12,615 nucleotides of DNA from an uncultured Blautia sp. (GTDB lineage Bacteria; Bacillota; Clostridia; Lachnospirales; Lachnospiraceae). Location of the stretch: positions 1 to 12,615 of the forward strand of contig CAMNGN010000044.1 in assembly GCA_946538475.1 (NCBI GenBank). The letters are read 5' to 3'. A model generated the notes under the pieces. That model was given only the letters and a program-made list of their open reading frames with translations. It was not told the origin of the DNA and did no database searches. The position numbers were made by a program, and so were the translations under genes. Positions 1 through 7,141 of the stretch are shown in pieces. How positions within the stretch are numbered: the stretch's first letter is position 1; every line of letters begins with the position of its first letter.

Positions 1-69
1 CTGGATCGCAGACAGCCTTCTTCGGTAATTCGTACCCTCGTATATAAAATAAATATAGATAAAAACAGA

Positions 70-97
70 GGCGGTGCTCACACGAGTACCGCCTTTT
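70..97 (+). terminator. Rho-independent terminator of a gene to the left
   Basis: A 10-bp stem (70-79 with 84-93) contains one G-T wobble, encloses the loop ACAC and is followed by TTTT at 94-97. An A-run at 61-65 could let it work weakly in the other direction too. It would end transcription entering from the left edge. Bases 1-47 are compatible with the last codons of such a gene (stop codons occur at 26-28 and 45-47 in two frames), but too little remains to name it. Confidence 0.7.
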
Positions 98-102
98 CAG
101 TC

Positions 103-156
103 GTCGGGGACGGTTCTTCCGGCTGTTAAAATAGCGGTCATTGGGGACAGATCTCC
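103..156 (+). repeat. Left arm of composite repeat: two 37-bp-period units
   Basis: GGGGACGGTTCT at 106-117 recurs 37 bp later as the boundary variant GGGGACAGATCTCC (143-156). Between them lies a linker ending in TAGCGGTCATT. The same 37-bp period appears in inverted orientation at 485-609 and again in direct orientation at 12438-12525. The 14 bases at 143-156 are an exact inverted copy of 485-498. From memory, motifs like GGGGACGGTTCT occur near REP-associated tyrosine transposases (Y1_Tnp) in many bacteria, but no transposase is present in this window. Confidence 0.8.
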
Positions 157-177
157 GCTACGGTCAGCAATTGGATC

Positions 178-458
178 AAAGAGAGCTCTCCGGCAACCAA
201 GAACAAATCCCCACTCCAGCCAACAAATGACCTAAAGAGAGTTTTCCGGCAAGCCAGGCACAGATCCCCACTTCAACCAACACCAAACCTAAAGAGAACT
301 CTCCAGCAACCAGGCACAGATTCCCACATCAGCCGACAATTGACCTAAAGAGAGTTTTCCGGCAGCCAGGCACAGATTCCCACTCCAGCCAACAACAAAC
401 CTAAAGAGAACTTTCCGGTAGCCAGACACAAACCTCCACTTCAACCAGCAGCAGACCC
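178..458. repeat. Five tandem 56-57 bp units inside the composite repeat
   Basis: Units begin at 178, 234, 291, 347 and 403. Each starts AAAGAGA, is followed by a TCCGGCA-type core and a CAGATCCCCAC-type core, and most end near GACCT or AAACCT. The start of each unit holds a perfect or decayed palindrome: GAGAGCTCTC at 181-190 is perfect, and the others read GAGAGTTTTC or GAGAACTCTC. Units 2 and 4 share GAGAGTTTTCC while 3 and 5 share GAGAAC, which hints at a roughly 112-bp higher-order period. Divergence runs along the whole unit, so there are no constant repeats separating unrelated spacers. No open reading frame of note crosses it. Confidence 0.85.
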
Positions 459-484
459 GAGAATAATAGAGAGGCTGTTTTAAA

Positions 485-612
485 GGAGATCTGTCCCCGC
501 CGTCCGCCCAAACCCCGGTCTACAGAACTGTCCCCGACGTCCGCCAAAAGACCAGCCCACAGAACCGTCCCCGACGTCCGCCCAAATCCCGGCCTACAGA
601 ACCGTCCCCGGC
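485..612 (-). repeat. Right arm of composite repeat: four inverted 37-bp units
   Basis: Read on the plus strand, AGATCTGTCCCC (487-498), AGAACTGTCCCC (524-535), AGAACCGTCCCC (561-572) and AGAACCGTCCCC (598-609) are spaced at exactly 37 bp. They are the reverse complement of the left-arm units. The innermost copy is the boundary variant GGAGATCTGTCCCC (485-498), a perfect 14-bp inverted copy of 143-156. Over 51 bp, 106-156 and the complement of 485-535 agree at about 33 positions, mostly at the two ends. Linkers share a GGCCGG and GCGG core with the copies at the right end of the window. Confidence 0.85.
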
Positions 613-965
613 GTCCGGTCCCCTCCCCCGCACCTGCCGCGCTGGAGACCTCCTGCAGGGCCGGCAGACGAAGGTAAGGGAAAAGGCGGACGCGTATTTT
701 TCATTCCCGGAATCGACCGACCCGGAAGCCCCGCCATCTCGGAGAGGATGAAGGGTGCCGTAAGATATACCCACAACCAGAGGAAATACCTCACCCGTTT
801 CCCGAAATACGAAACAGAGCAGAAAAAGGAACTTGTGGATAACTGCCTGCCTCGGAAGAAGAGGCGGCGGGCATCTCACACTGTGATACACCGGATTCGA
901 TCTGTAGTTTTTGCTTATAGCTTTAATAGCCTGTTTTCATCCCTCCAAAGCATTGCTGAAGGTAT
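613..965. other. Intergenic stretch with no recognisable gene
   Basis: About 350 bases lie between the composite repeat and the permease operator. Short open frames exist on both strands (a 74-codon plus-strand frame beginning at 748 and minus-strand frames between 520 and 891). None has a well-spaced ribosome binding site or a protein-like composition that I recognise. The left part is GC-rich with pyrimidine runs and the right part (from about 900) is AT-rich, as expected of a promoter region, but no convincing -35/-10 pair was found. Confidence 0.5.
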
Positions 966-982
966 CATTTGATTATCAAATG
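966..982. promoter_or_regulatory. Candidate LysR-type operator upstream of the permease
   Basis: CATTTGATTATCAAATG is a perfect 8-1-8 inverted repeat. It contains T-N11-A (T968 to A980), the classical shape of a LysR-family binding site, and two LysR regulators are encoded in the same cassette. It lies 23 bp before the ribosome binding site of the permease. The symmetry is seen directly; its role as operator is inferred from family knowledge and position. Confidence 0.55.
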
Positions 983-1004
983 TCGCTTTAAACACATTAC
1001 ACGC

Positions 1005-1012
1005 AAAGGAGG
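1005..1012 (+). promoter_or_regulatory. Strong RBS that fixes a TTG start for the permease
   Basis: AAAGGAGG is seven bases before TTG at 1020-1022. An in-frame upstream TTG at 969 lies inside the palindrome and has no Shine-Dalgarno sequence. The 1020 start also removes a basic 17-residue stretch and leaves the protein beginning directly at its first membrane helix. Confidence 0.85.
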
Positions 1013-1019
1013 TTCAACT

Positions 1020-2300
1020 TTGACACCACAAATTATTATCACACTATGCGTACTTGCATTTCTGGTCATCATGCTATTGTCTCACAAACTTCCCTATGGC
1101 CTTACCGGTATGTTCTGTGTAGGTCTGCTGGTCCTTTTAGGCGTAACCGATCTCAAGACTGCCATGAGTGGTTTTTCCAGCAGCACGACTGTTATGGTCG
1201 CCAGCATGATCGTTGTCGCGTCACAGCTCTCTAAGACCAGCATTATCAGCAGAATCCGCGCGGCTATGTCAAAATTGCAGGGCAAAAACGAGATCATTGT
1301 CGTACTTGCATTCTTTGGCGCAACGATTCTGCTTTCACAGCTCATGGGGCAGGTAGCATGCCTTTCCATCATGCTTCTGTTCTGCGAGACACTCGATGAA
1401 GACAGCAAACTGACTCCCTCCAGAATGCTCTTCGCAGTCTGCGTTCTCAATACGATCTGGACCTCTAAGATTCCGATCGGCATGGGCGCGACAATGCCCG
1501 GCACTATCAACGCTTTCTTCGAAGGTGTTGCACCGGAGTACGCAATCGGCATCGGCGACTATGCCAAGGCAGCATTTATTCCCGGTCTCGCAGGAATTAT
1601 CTACTGCATGCTCTTCATGAAAAACCTGCCTACACACAAAATCAGCAAGGAAAATGTCAAGGAAGTAAAAGAATCCGTTCAGATGTCTAAAAAACACGAA
1701 ATCATTGTATTTGCCGTCTTCTTCGTTATCATGATTTCTTTCTTCCTTTCCGGAAAGATCCCGAGCGATGTCCAGAATGTTCTTCCTCTCCTCGGTGTAT
1801 GCGTATTCCTTATCACTGGTGTGTGTGGCATCCCGGAAGTTACAAAAACCATCACAAGCGATATCGTGTTCCTCATCGCATCAATGTCCTCCATTTCCAC
1901 GATTCTCGGTGCGACCGGTGTCGGTGAGCTGATAGGTAACACCGTCCTTAAGATCCTTGGTGGACATCCGGCTCCTATTTTCGTTATCACTGTATTCACA
2001 CTGGTTACAGCGGTCATGACGAACTTCCTCTCCAACATGGGGACAATGGCTCTCATGATCCCGATTGCTGCGTCCACAGCGTTGGCCGGCGGATTTAATG
2101 TTCAGACTGTCGTCCTTGTCACCGCCTGCTCCGCATGGATGGCGTACGTCATGCCAACGGGCTGCGCCGGTGCAATGATTGCTTTCGGTAACGGCAATTA
2201 TGAGGTCGCAGAAACGTTCAAGTTCACAATTCCTCTGTTTATTCTGGAAGTTGTATCGCTTATTATTAGTACAACCCTGCTCTTCCCGGTTTACGCCTGA
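1020..2300 (+). CDS. SLC13/DASS-type anion permease
   Basis: This is a 426-residue polytopic inner-membrane transporter, predicted to import a di- or tricarboxylate or related organic anion, probably with sodium. Hydrophobic segments fill the sequence, with one hydrophilic cytoplasmic loop near residues 200-225. Ion-transporter superfamily signatures are visible in the second half: TNFLSNMGT at 334-342 matches the SNT-type substrate/sodium motif of SLC13 proteins, and VMPTGCAGAMIAFGNGNY (377-394) matches the second conserved re-entrant region. The corresponding first-half region (about 145-170) is more divergent. Family members usually have 450-480 residues, so this is slightly short but appears complete at both ends. 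It starts with TTG, set by a strong ribosome binding site. The hydrolase gene follows 147 bp later on the same strand, suggesting import followed by ester cleavage. The substrate cannot be told from sequence; an ArsB/NhaD-type relative is the main alternative. Confidence 0.8.
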   Translation: MTPQIIITLCVLAFLVIMLLSHKLPYGLTGMFCVGLLVLLGVTDLKTAMSGFSSSTTVMVASMIVVASQLSKTSIISRIRAAMSKLQGKNEIIVVLAFFGATILLSQLMGQVACLSIMLLFCETLDEDSKLTPSRMLFAVCVLNTIWTSKIPIGMGATMPGTINAFFEGVAPEYAIGIGDYAKAAFIPGLAGIIYCMLFMKNLPTHKISKENVKEVKESVQMSKKHEIIVFAVFFVIMISFFLSGKIPSDVQNVLPLLGVCVFLITGVCGIPEVTKTITSDIVFLIASMSSISTILGATGVGELIGNTVLKILGGHPAPIFVITVFTLVTAVMTNFLSNMGTMALMIPIAASTALAGGFNVQTVVLVTACSAWMAYVMPTGCAGAMIAFGNGNYEVAETFKFTIPLFILEVVSLIISTTLLFPVYA

Positions 2301-2338
2301 CATAGTAAGCCCTCTGACCATCTTTCAGAACGGAGACG

Positions 2339-2389
2339 GCTCTCTGGAATGCCCGCTTTCTTGAAAAGTTTCCGGGACAGAGAGCAGTT
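2339..2389 (+). terminator. Long hairpin between permease and hydrolase; possible weak terminator
   Basis: GCTCTCTG (2339-2346) pairs perfectly with CAGAGAGC (2378-2385), with inner CCCG/CGGG complementarity, and AGTTTT follows. The loop is long and the T-tract short, so it may be a leaky terminator, a processing site or an attenuator that lowers hydrolase expression relative to the permease. Confidence 0.4.
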
Positions 2390-2447
2390 TTCCGCTTAAA
2401 TTCCACTGAAAACCACAATAAAAAAGTATATAATTGAGGAGATTGCA

Positions 2448-3371
2448 ATGAGAGGAACATTTGATCCCGGATTTGAAAAGAAAACAATTAACCTGGTCGA
2501 CAATATCGTTTATTCCCATGTTAGAGATCTTGACGGCAATCCCCTGGATCTGAAATTGTCTGTCATGGTTCAGAACGGTAATTCCGAAATGCGGCTGGCA
2601 GTCGGTGAGGATGATCCAAGAGAAGACCATACTCCAAAACCACTTTTAATTTTTGTTCCCGGCGGCGGCTGGCGCGGGGCAGATAAAAATCTGATGCTCG
2701 GCGAAATGCCGGAGTTCGTAAAAGCCGGATATGTAGTCGCTTCAATCTATTATCGCAGCAGTTCTCAGGGCAAATGGCCGGCACAGATCACGGACATAAA
2801 GACCGCGATCCGTTTTCTCAGGGCACATGCCGCTAAGTTCGAAATCGACCCTGATCACATTGGGATTTTTGGCAGAAGCGCGGGAGGCCACCTGTCTGTT
2901 ATGGCAGGCATGAATACGTCTGATAATATCACAGACGAGTGGAGCGGCTATTCCTCAGACGTACAGGCCGTCATCGATATGTTCGGTCCTGTTGACCTTC
3001 AGGCCAACATGGATCTCGAGATCCCAAGATTTTCTGATTCGAAATTCCGCTGGCATCGCATCGAGGATACACACGGTGGTGCTCTTATCGGAGGCGATCC
3101 TGCAACGATCTATGAACGTGCCGCATTAGCGACCCCTTCGAATTATATAAGCGACAAGATGGCGCCCATCCTGATTCTGCATGGCGATAATGATCCACTT
3201 GTTCCTCCCTCGGCATCCAGTGATCTGCTCTATGACGCAATATGCAAAGCCGGTATGGAGAATCGCTGCGACTACTATATGATCCATCACGCAGGTCACG
3301 GAACGCGGGAGTTCTTCCAGGATTCTACCAAAGAACTGATGCTCCGCTTCTGGGATAAGCACCTTCGCTGA
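2448..3371 (+). CDS. Alpha/beta hydrolase (acyl esterase, BD-FAE/HSL-like)
   Basis: A 307-residue soluble cytoplasmic hydrolase; no signal peptide is visible. The alpha/beta-hydrolase landmarks appear in order. The oxyanion-hole strand is LLIFVPGGGWRGADK (66-80). The nucleophile elbow is GRSAG with Ser144. The acid is Asp249 in HGDNDPLVP (245-253), and the base is His284 in HAGHG (281-285). The oxyanion motif reads PGGGW where many esterases have HGGGW; the glycines that form the hole are kept. The arrangement fits carboxylesterases acting on short acyl or feruloyl-type esters. A good ribosome binding site, GAGGAG (2436-2441), precedes the ATG by six bases. It follows the permease and precedes the LysR genes, so it probably acts on what the permease imports. 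A dienelactone-hydrolase-like or peptidase activity cannot be excluded. Confidence 0.85.
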   Translation: MRGTFDPGFEKKTINLVDNIVYSHVRDLDGNPLDLKLSVMVQNGNSEMRLAVGEDDPREDHTPKPLLIFVPGGGWRGADKNLMLGEMPEFVKAGYVVASIYYRSSSQGKWPAQITDIKTAIRFLRAHAAKFEIDPDHIGIFGRSAGGHLSVMAGMNTSDNITDEWSGYSSDVQAVIDMFGPVDLQANMDLEIPRFSDSKFRWHRIEDTHGGALIGGDPATIYERAALATPSNYISDKMAPILILHGDNDPLVPPSASSDLLYDAICKAGMENRCDYYMIHHAGHGTREFFQDSTKELMLRFWDKHLR

Positions 3372-3442
3372 GGCATAGCCATTCAGCAATCAGTACGATT
3401 ACAGTCCCTCCCCGCTATGGGAACTTTCACAGCAGGACCAAT

Positions 3443-4429
3443 ATGGACATTAAAGAATTCATATACATAACTACAATTGCACGGGAGCAGAGCCTGTCAC
3501 AAGCATCTGACAGGCTCTGTATCTCGGAACCTACACTCAGTGTCTTTCTGTCCACTCTTGAAAAGCAGCTCGGAACCGATCTTTTCTACAGGGAAAAAAA
3601 GCGACTATATCCCACTCCTCAAGGAAAAATATTGATTGATACGGCGCAGCGGATTATTGACATCCACGACCGGACCTATCTGGAGATCAACAAGCTGCAT
3701 AACAGAGAATCTATTATTCTTAAAGTTGCCGCAACACCGTTTCGCGGAGCGTTTTTATTCTCAAAGATCTATCCTCGCTTTGCGAAAAGGTTTCCGGGGA
3801 TAAGAATCAACATCCACGAACACTACTCAAAGGAACTCATTCTGGCCGTCGACAATGGTGATGTCGATTTTGGGCTCGGAACCTTCAGCGATCTTGAAAG
3901 CGGCAAGTTCGATTATCTACAGACAAGCAGAGAAGAAATTGTAGTCGTTGTTCCTAAGCTGCACAGGGCAGCAGCCCTGGCGATGCAAAATGAGCCTGAA
4001 CTCCCTGTGATCAATATCGAACAGCTCATCGACTCACCTTTCATAATGATGAGCCATGGCACGACTGTGAGGGCAATCAGCGACAGTATCATGCATTCCC
4101 TGAAACTCACACCCTTAATAATTTATGAGACAGCCAACAATCAGATAGTCCTGAATATGGTGAGCGAGGGGTTCGGTATCGGCTTTCTTCCGCGAACAGT
4201 CGCTGCGAAGAGCAACGACGTCGTATGCTTTTCTCTGACGCCGTCATTCTACATGCATCTTGGTCTGATTCACAAAAAAGGAAGACCTTTCAGCATTGAG
4301 GAGGAGTATTTTGCCTGCCTTGCCATGGAAAACGACAGGAAAAATCCGCTTTATCTTCCGCCTGACAGCGAATATTCCAACATAATATATGAAAGATATC
4401 AGAGATTGAAGAAAACAAATGAGCTTTAA
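3443..4429 (+). CDS. LysR-type transcriptional regulator (first of pair)
   Basis: A 328-residue LysR-family regulator. The N-terminal winged helix-turn-helix (about 2-65) includes LSQASDRLCISEPTLSVFLS, where the recognition helix lies, followed by the typical LEKQLGTDLFYR and the TPQGK wing end. A linker helix (about 66-88) leads to a periplasmic-binding-protein-like effector domain (about 92-300), with the usual GDVDFGLG segment near 139 and GFGIGFLP toward the end. The C-terminus is about 25 residues longer than typical members and is basic and hydrophilic. A modest AGGA (3434-3437) precedes the ATG. The gene starts 71 bp after the hydrolase and its 3' end overlaps the next LysR gene by 11 bp. 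It probably controls the permease-hydrolase cassette in response to the substrate or a derived metabolite; the ligand is unknown. Confidence 0.9.
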   Translation: MDIKEFIYITTIAREQSLSQASDRLCISEPTLSVFLSTLEKQLGTDLFYREKKRLYPTPQGKILIDTAQRIIDIHDRTYLEINKLHNRESIILKVAATPFRGAFLFSKIYPRFAKRFPGIRINIHEHYSKELILAVDNGDVDFGLGTFSDLESGKFDYLQTSREEIVVVVPKLHRAAALAMQNEPELPVINIEQLIDSPFIMMSHGTTVRAISDSIMHSLKLTPLIIYETANNQIVLNMVSEGFGIGFLPRTVAAKSNDVVCFSLTPSFYMHLGLIHKKGRPFSIEEEYFACLAMENDRKNPLYLPPDSEYSNIIYERYQRLKKTNEL

Positions 4430-5315
4430 CAATGTTGAATACATAATAGCAGTCGCCAAAGAACACAGTCAGTCCCGTGCTGCAGATCAGTTACTCGTAT
4501 CACAGTCAACCATCAGTCAGAGTATTCGAAAGGTGGAAAAAGAATTAGGGACAAAACTGTTCGCAAGGAACGGAAACCGGTTAGTATTGACCGATGCCGG
4601 TAAAATATATCTGAACGGGGCAGAATCTGCCCTTGCCCTTTACGACAAAGCTCTTGGTGACATTCGAAAGAGCAATGTGACCAGAAGAAAACAGATCATA
4701 ATAATGTATAACCCCGCACTCGTTCCTCAGATGAGAAAAGTGCTGACAGATTATATAAGTACTCACCGGGATATTTTTGTTTCCACCCTCTCCGGTCCCG
4801 CAGAAATCGCAAAAGAATACCTCATGAACGGTATGGCAGACATCGCCGTGCTTCCGACACAGAATCTCACCCACGCAGCATTGGAATTCATCCCTCTGTG
4901 GGAGGAGGAGCTTCAACTCGCTATGCCTATGCATCACCGCTGTACTCAGAAGTTCATATGTGACGGCATTTGTTTTGATGATCTCACAGATGATTTTTTT
5001 ATACTGAATCAGCCCGACAGCTATATTACACATCACAGCGAGATGATATTCCGCCAATATCATTTTCATCCTATGACCTTCTGTGAAATTGAGGATGTTA
5101 AGACCGCGCGCAGCATGGTGATAAATGGAAAAGGCATTGCTTTTCTGCCTTCCTCGATTCACGAGGGTACTGATTACAGAGCTTTTTCGCTCAACCCTCC
5201 TGCGAAGTTTTTTATTGTCATCGCATATCACAAAAACTCCATACCAAGCAAGGCATCGTCAGAACTCATAGAGCAGATAAAAAAATGCCGCCTCATCTCG
5301 GCGCAGCATCAATGA
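4419..5315 (+). CDS. LysR-type transcriptional regulator (second of pair)
   Basis: A 298-residue LysR-family protein of standard length. The DNA-binding domain (about 1-64) contains QSRAADQLLVSQSTISQSIR and VEKELGTKLFAR. The effector domain (about 92-295) shows the conserved GMADIAVLP (138-146) and NGKGIAFLP. Its ATG lies inside the end of the preceding LysR gene (11-bp overlap), so translation is probably coupled; only a weak purine-rich GAAGAAAA precedes it. The two paralogues differ clearly in sequence, so this is not a recent tandem duplication. They might bind different ligands or form mixed oligomers. The 3' end overlaps the convergent LysR remnant by 23 bp. Confidence 0.9.
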   Translation: MSFNNVEYIIAVAKEHSQSRAADQLLVSQSTISQSIRKVEKELGTKLFARNGNRLVLTDAGKIYLNGAESALALYDKALGDIRKSNVTRRKQIIIMYNPALVPQMRKVLTDYISTHRDIFVSTLSGPAEIAKEYLMNGMADIAVLPTQNLTHAALEFIPLWEEELQLAMPMHHRCTQKFICDGICFDDLTDDFFILNQPDSYITHHSEMIFRQYHFHPMTFCEIEDVKTARSMVINGKGIAFLPSSIHEGTDYRAFSLNPPAKFFIVIAYHKNSIPSKASSELIEQIKKCRLISAQHQ

Positions 5316-5661
5316 TAATATCCATCAAATCCTGAATCGCAGGTGATAATCCGGTACTTTTGGAGTACGCAGTCACGATGTGGCCGGAGTAAAACCGCTC
5401 GCTGATCAGAATCCCTGAGCGCGTGTCCTGCGTACAGAAACGGGACGCAAGTATACCGCACACCCCGCCCTCACTGACGTGAGCGATGCAATTCCGGCCA
5501 TTTCCCTCGAGAATCGATACCGGATAGATGCCGGCTCGAATCAAATGCTCCTCCTGCTGCATTCGCCCCGTATGCCCCGCGGGGTAAAGAATCATGGGCA
5601 TGCCACCCTGCACCGCCGCGCGGCCTTGCTGATCGAACGCTTCTCCCTCTCTGATCCTCAC
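5293..5661 (-). pseudogene. C-terminal remnant of a third LysR-type regulator
   Basis: The 122-codon frame reads like the last third of a LysR effector domain: a PMILYPAGHTGR segment (about 22-33), an AGIYPVSILEGN strand region, an HVSEGGVCGILASRF segment matching the family's G-x-G-I-x-L-P region, and a final LSPAIQDLMDII helix. The DNA-binding domain and about 190 residues of a normal LysR are missing, because the sequence upstream is the transglutaminase gene. The frame opens with GTG at 5661, and its GTGA overlaps the transglutaminase stop codon, so a short protein could still be made by coupled translation. Without a DNA-binding part a regulatory role is unlikely, and a recombination scar is the simplest reading. 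A freestanding small ligand-binding domain is the alternative. Confidence 0.6.
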
Positions 5662-6968
5662 CGCAGTTCCAGGGCAAATGTCATTGTGTTATAATTGTAA
5701 TAGTACTGATATTCCCCGTACCACACGCCGGCCTCCTGCAATAACTCACCGATGAAATCAGGCGTAATATTGTTGATCATACGGTCCATTTCTTCCTGTG
5801 AGGTGAACCGCATCCAGTATTCCGGGCTCCCTTGAGGCAGGGATCCGAGTATATAGCTGTACGCTTCGTCATAACTGGAGAAGACCAGATCATGAAGGCT
5901 GAACCAGGTGTAGGTCGTGTCTGTACAGGACGGGTATACTGCCCAAAAATGATCTCCATCGTTCCGGAGCATGGTATAGGATATAGAGTGGCTCCGTATG
6001 AGCATCGCGTCGTCGGCACAGAAGTAGGCGTAAAACTCCGGACAGTTGTACCAGTAATACCCTTCCTCCGATTTCGAATCCCCCCAGGTCACATCGACCC
6101 AATAGGCGCTGCCATCGATCATGATCATGTTCCAGGCATGATCTTCGCCGTTCGCGATTCCGACAACAATGATGCATGGAAGACCGGCCGCGTCGCACAG
6201 GAACTTGAACGTATCCGCATACCCCGCACAGACTCCGAGGTGGTCTGTCATGATTCCTGAAATAGTCTGGTCGTCCACGCCTTCCGCCGTCCCGTATGTG
6301 GCCATGTTGGCGACGTCGGTATAAATCGCAAAGAAGGCCTCATATGTATTACAGCCGGCAACACTCGCCGCGACGGATTCCGCATAGGATCTGAGCTGCG
6401 GCAGGGTGTATCTGGCATCTTCCGGGACACTGATCTTGATTCGCCGGATTTGTGCGTCATCATCCAGATAATAGCTGAGACCGTTGTTTACCCAGTAGTA
6501 TTCCGGATGATCATACCGGAGGGCGTCTCTCACGTTAAACCATGAACTTTCCGTAAGCGGCGTTACGTACGCATCGGTGTTGTAATTCTCGAGTGCTTCG
6601 ATCATTTCCTCATAGGCGATTTGTTCGGTCGATGTAAGGAACTGGAAGTAGTAACCGTGCGCATAGGAGTAATCCTTGCCGTCAACCCTTGTCGACATGA
6701 TCGAAACGTTTTCCACTTCCTGCGAGTTCTCACTGCAAATGCAGCTCTGTTCAGAACTCTTCTCATCTTCCATGATGAACTGCGAGCAGAAGATCAGGAT
6801 AATAACGCAGGCAAGAGTTTTCCAAAATTCTTTTATGGAACCTTTCTTCAAATGTTTTTCTGCGCCTGATTGGTTCGCACTGTTCGGACTGTATCCGGTG
6901 TACGGATGATGCGCGTACTTCTGCTGAAAATTTTCTTTTTTATGATAATTGTTGTTCTGCTGATACAT
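5658..6968 (-). CDS. Membrane-anchored transglutaminase-like protein
   Basis: This 436-residue protein has a hydrophilic N-terminus rich in Gln, Asn, Tyr and His (1-45), then one membrane helix (about 50-65), then a long region expected outside the membrane. A transglutaminase-like cysteine protease fold is indicated by the triad Cys247 in GVCAGYA (245-251), His277 in DHAWNMI and Asp292 in VDVTWGD (291-297). Bacterial members of this fold act as peptidases or cross-linkers, often at the cell envelope; the substrate here is unknown. The aromatic-rich C-terminal part (about 300-436) is unrecognised. GGGAGA (6975-6980) precedes the ATG by six bases and can pair with an upstream CTCCCG in the leader. 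The gene is divergent from the 459-residue protein gene, and its stop overlaps the start of the LysR remnant. Confidence 0.8.
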   Translation of the reverse strand: MYQQNNNYHKKENFQQKYAHHPYTGYSPNSANQSGAEKHLKKGSIKEFWKTLACVIILIFCSQFIMEDEKSSEQSCICSENSQEVENVSIMSTRVDGKDYSYAHGYYFQFLTSTEQIAYEEMIEALENYNTDAYVTPLTESSWFNVRDALRYDHPEYYWVNNGLSYYLDDDAQIRRIKISVPEDARYTLPQLRSYAESVAASVAGCNTYEAFFAIYTDVANMATYGTAEGVDDQTISGIMTDHLGVCAGYADTFKFLCDAAGLPCIIVVGIANGEDHAWNMIMIDGSAYWVDVTWGDSKSEEGYYWYNCPEFYAYFCADDAMLIRSHSISYTMLRNDGDHFWAVYPSCTDTTYTWFSLHDLVFSSYDEAYSYILGSLPQGSPEYWMRFTSQEEMDRMINNITPDFIGELLQEAGVWYGEYQYYYNYNTMTFALELR

Positions 6969-6975
6969 GGCGGAT

Positions 6976-7023
6976 CTCCCGAGTGCTTGTTTCTTGATCT
7001 GTATCCATCGTACGATCCGGGAG
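6976..7023 (-). promoter_or_regulatory. Leader with RBS-pairing sequence and a palindrome
   Basis: In the transglutaminase mRNA leader, CTCCCG (complement of 7018-7023) can pair with CGGGAG (complement of 6976-6981), which includes the Shine-Dalgarno sequence. Between them lies the perfect 10-bp palindrome ATCGTACGAT (7007-7016), which could be a nested hairpin or a protein-binding site in this divergent intergenic region. The complementarity is visible; its use in control is speculative. Confidence 0.3.
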
Positions 7024-7092
7024 TTGTAACTTTGTTTTTCCGCCTTGGGGAAATGAAAAAATGCTTGCGGAACTTTCTTTTCCTGAAAATGT

Positions 7093-7122
7093 CTGTCAGG
7101 AATCGTAGTCGATATGTATAAT
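7093..7122 (+). promoter_or_regulatory. Possible promoter of the 459-residue protein gene
   Basis: TATAAT (7117-7122) is preceded at 18 bp by CTGTCA (4 of 6 matches to TTGACA). Transcription from it would begin near 7129, just before the GGAGG ribosome binding site (7131-7135), giving an unusually short leader. The match is good but the short leader lowers confidence. Confidence 0.4.
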
Positions 7123-7141
7123 AGGGGGCAGGAGGTGCCCT

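Noticed and set aside
1..47. 3' end of a gene entering from the left
   Set aside because: The terminator at 70-97 suggests such a gene, but two frames end plausibly and fewer than 16 codons are visible, so neither frame nor product can be chosen.
178..458. CRISPR array
   Set aside because: Similarity extends over the whole 56-57 bp unit; there are no identical short repeats separated by unrelated spacers, and no cas gene is present.
520..891. Minus-strand small ORFs over the repeat arm and the GC-rich flank
   Set aside because: They cross repeat DNA, lack ribosome binding sites and have low-complexity Arg/Gly/Pro composition.
748..972. Small 74-codon gene on the plus strand
   Set aside because: The purine-rich sequence before the ATG is too close to act as a good ribosome binding site, the composition is not protein-like, and its end runs into the palindrome before the permease.
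969..1019. Longer N-terminus for the permease
   Set aside because: The upstream TTG lies within the palindrome and has no Shine-Dalgarno sequence; AAAGGAGG points to TTG at 1020.
2406..2434. Promoter CTGAAA-17-TATAAT before the hydrolase
   Set aside because: The expected transcription start (about 2441) falls at the end of the GAGGAG ribosome binding site, leaving no usable leader; AT-richness alone explains the match.
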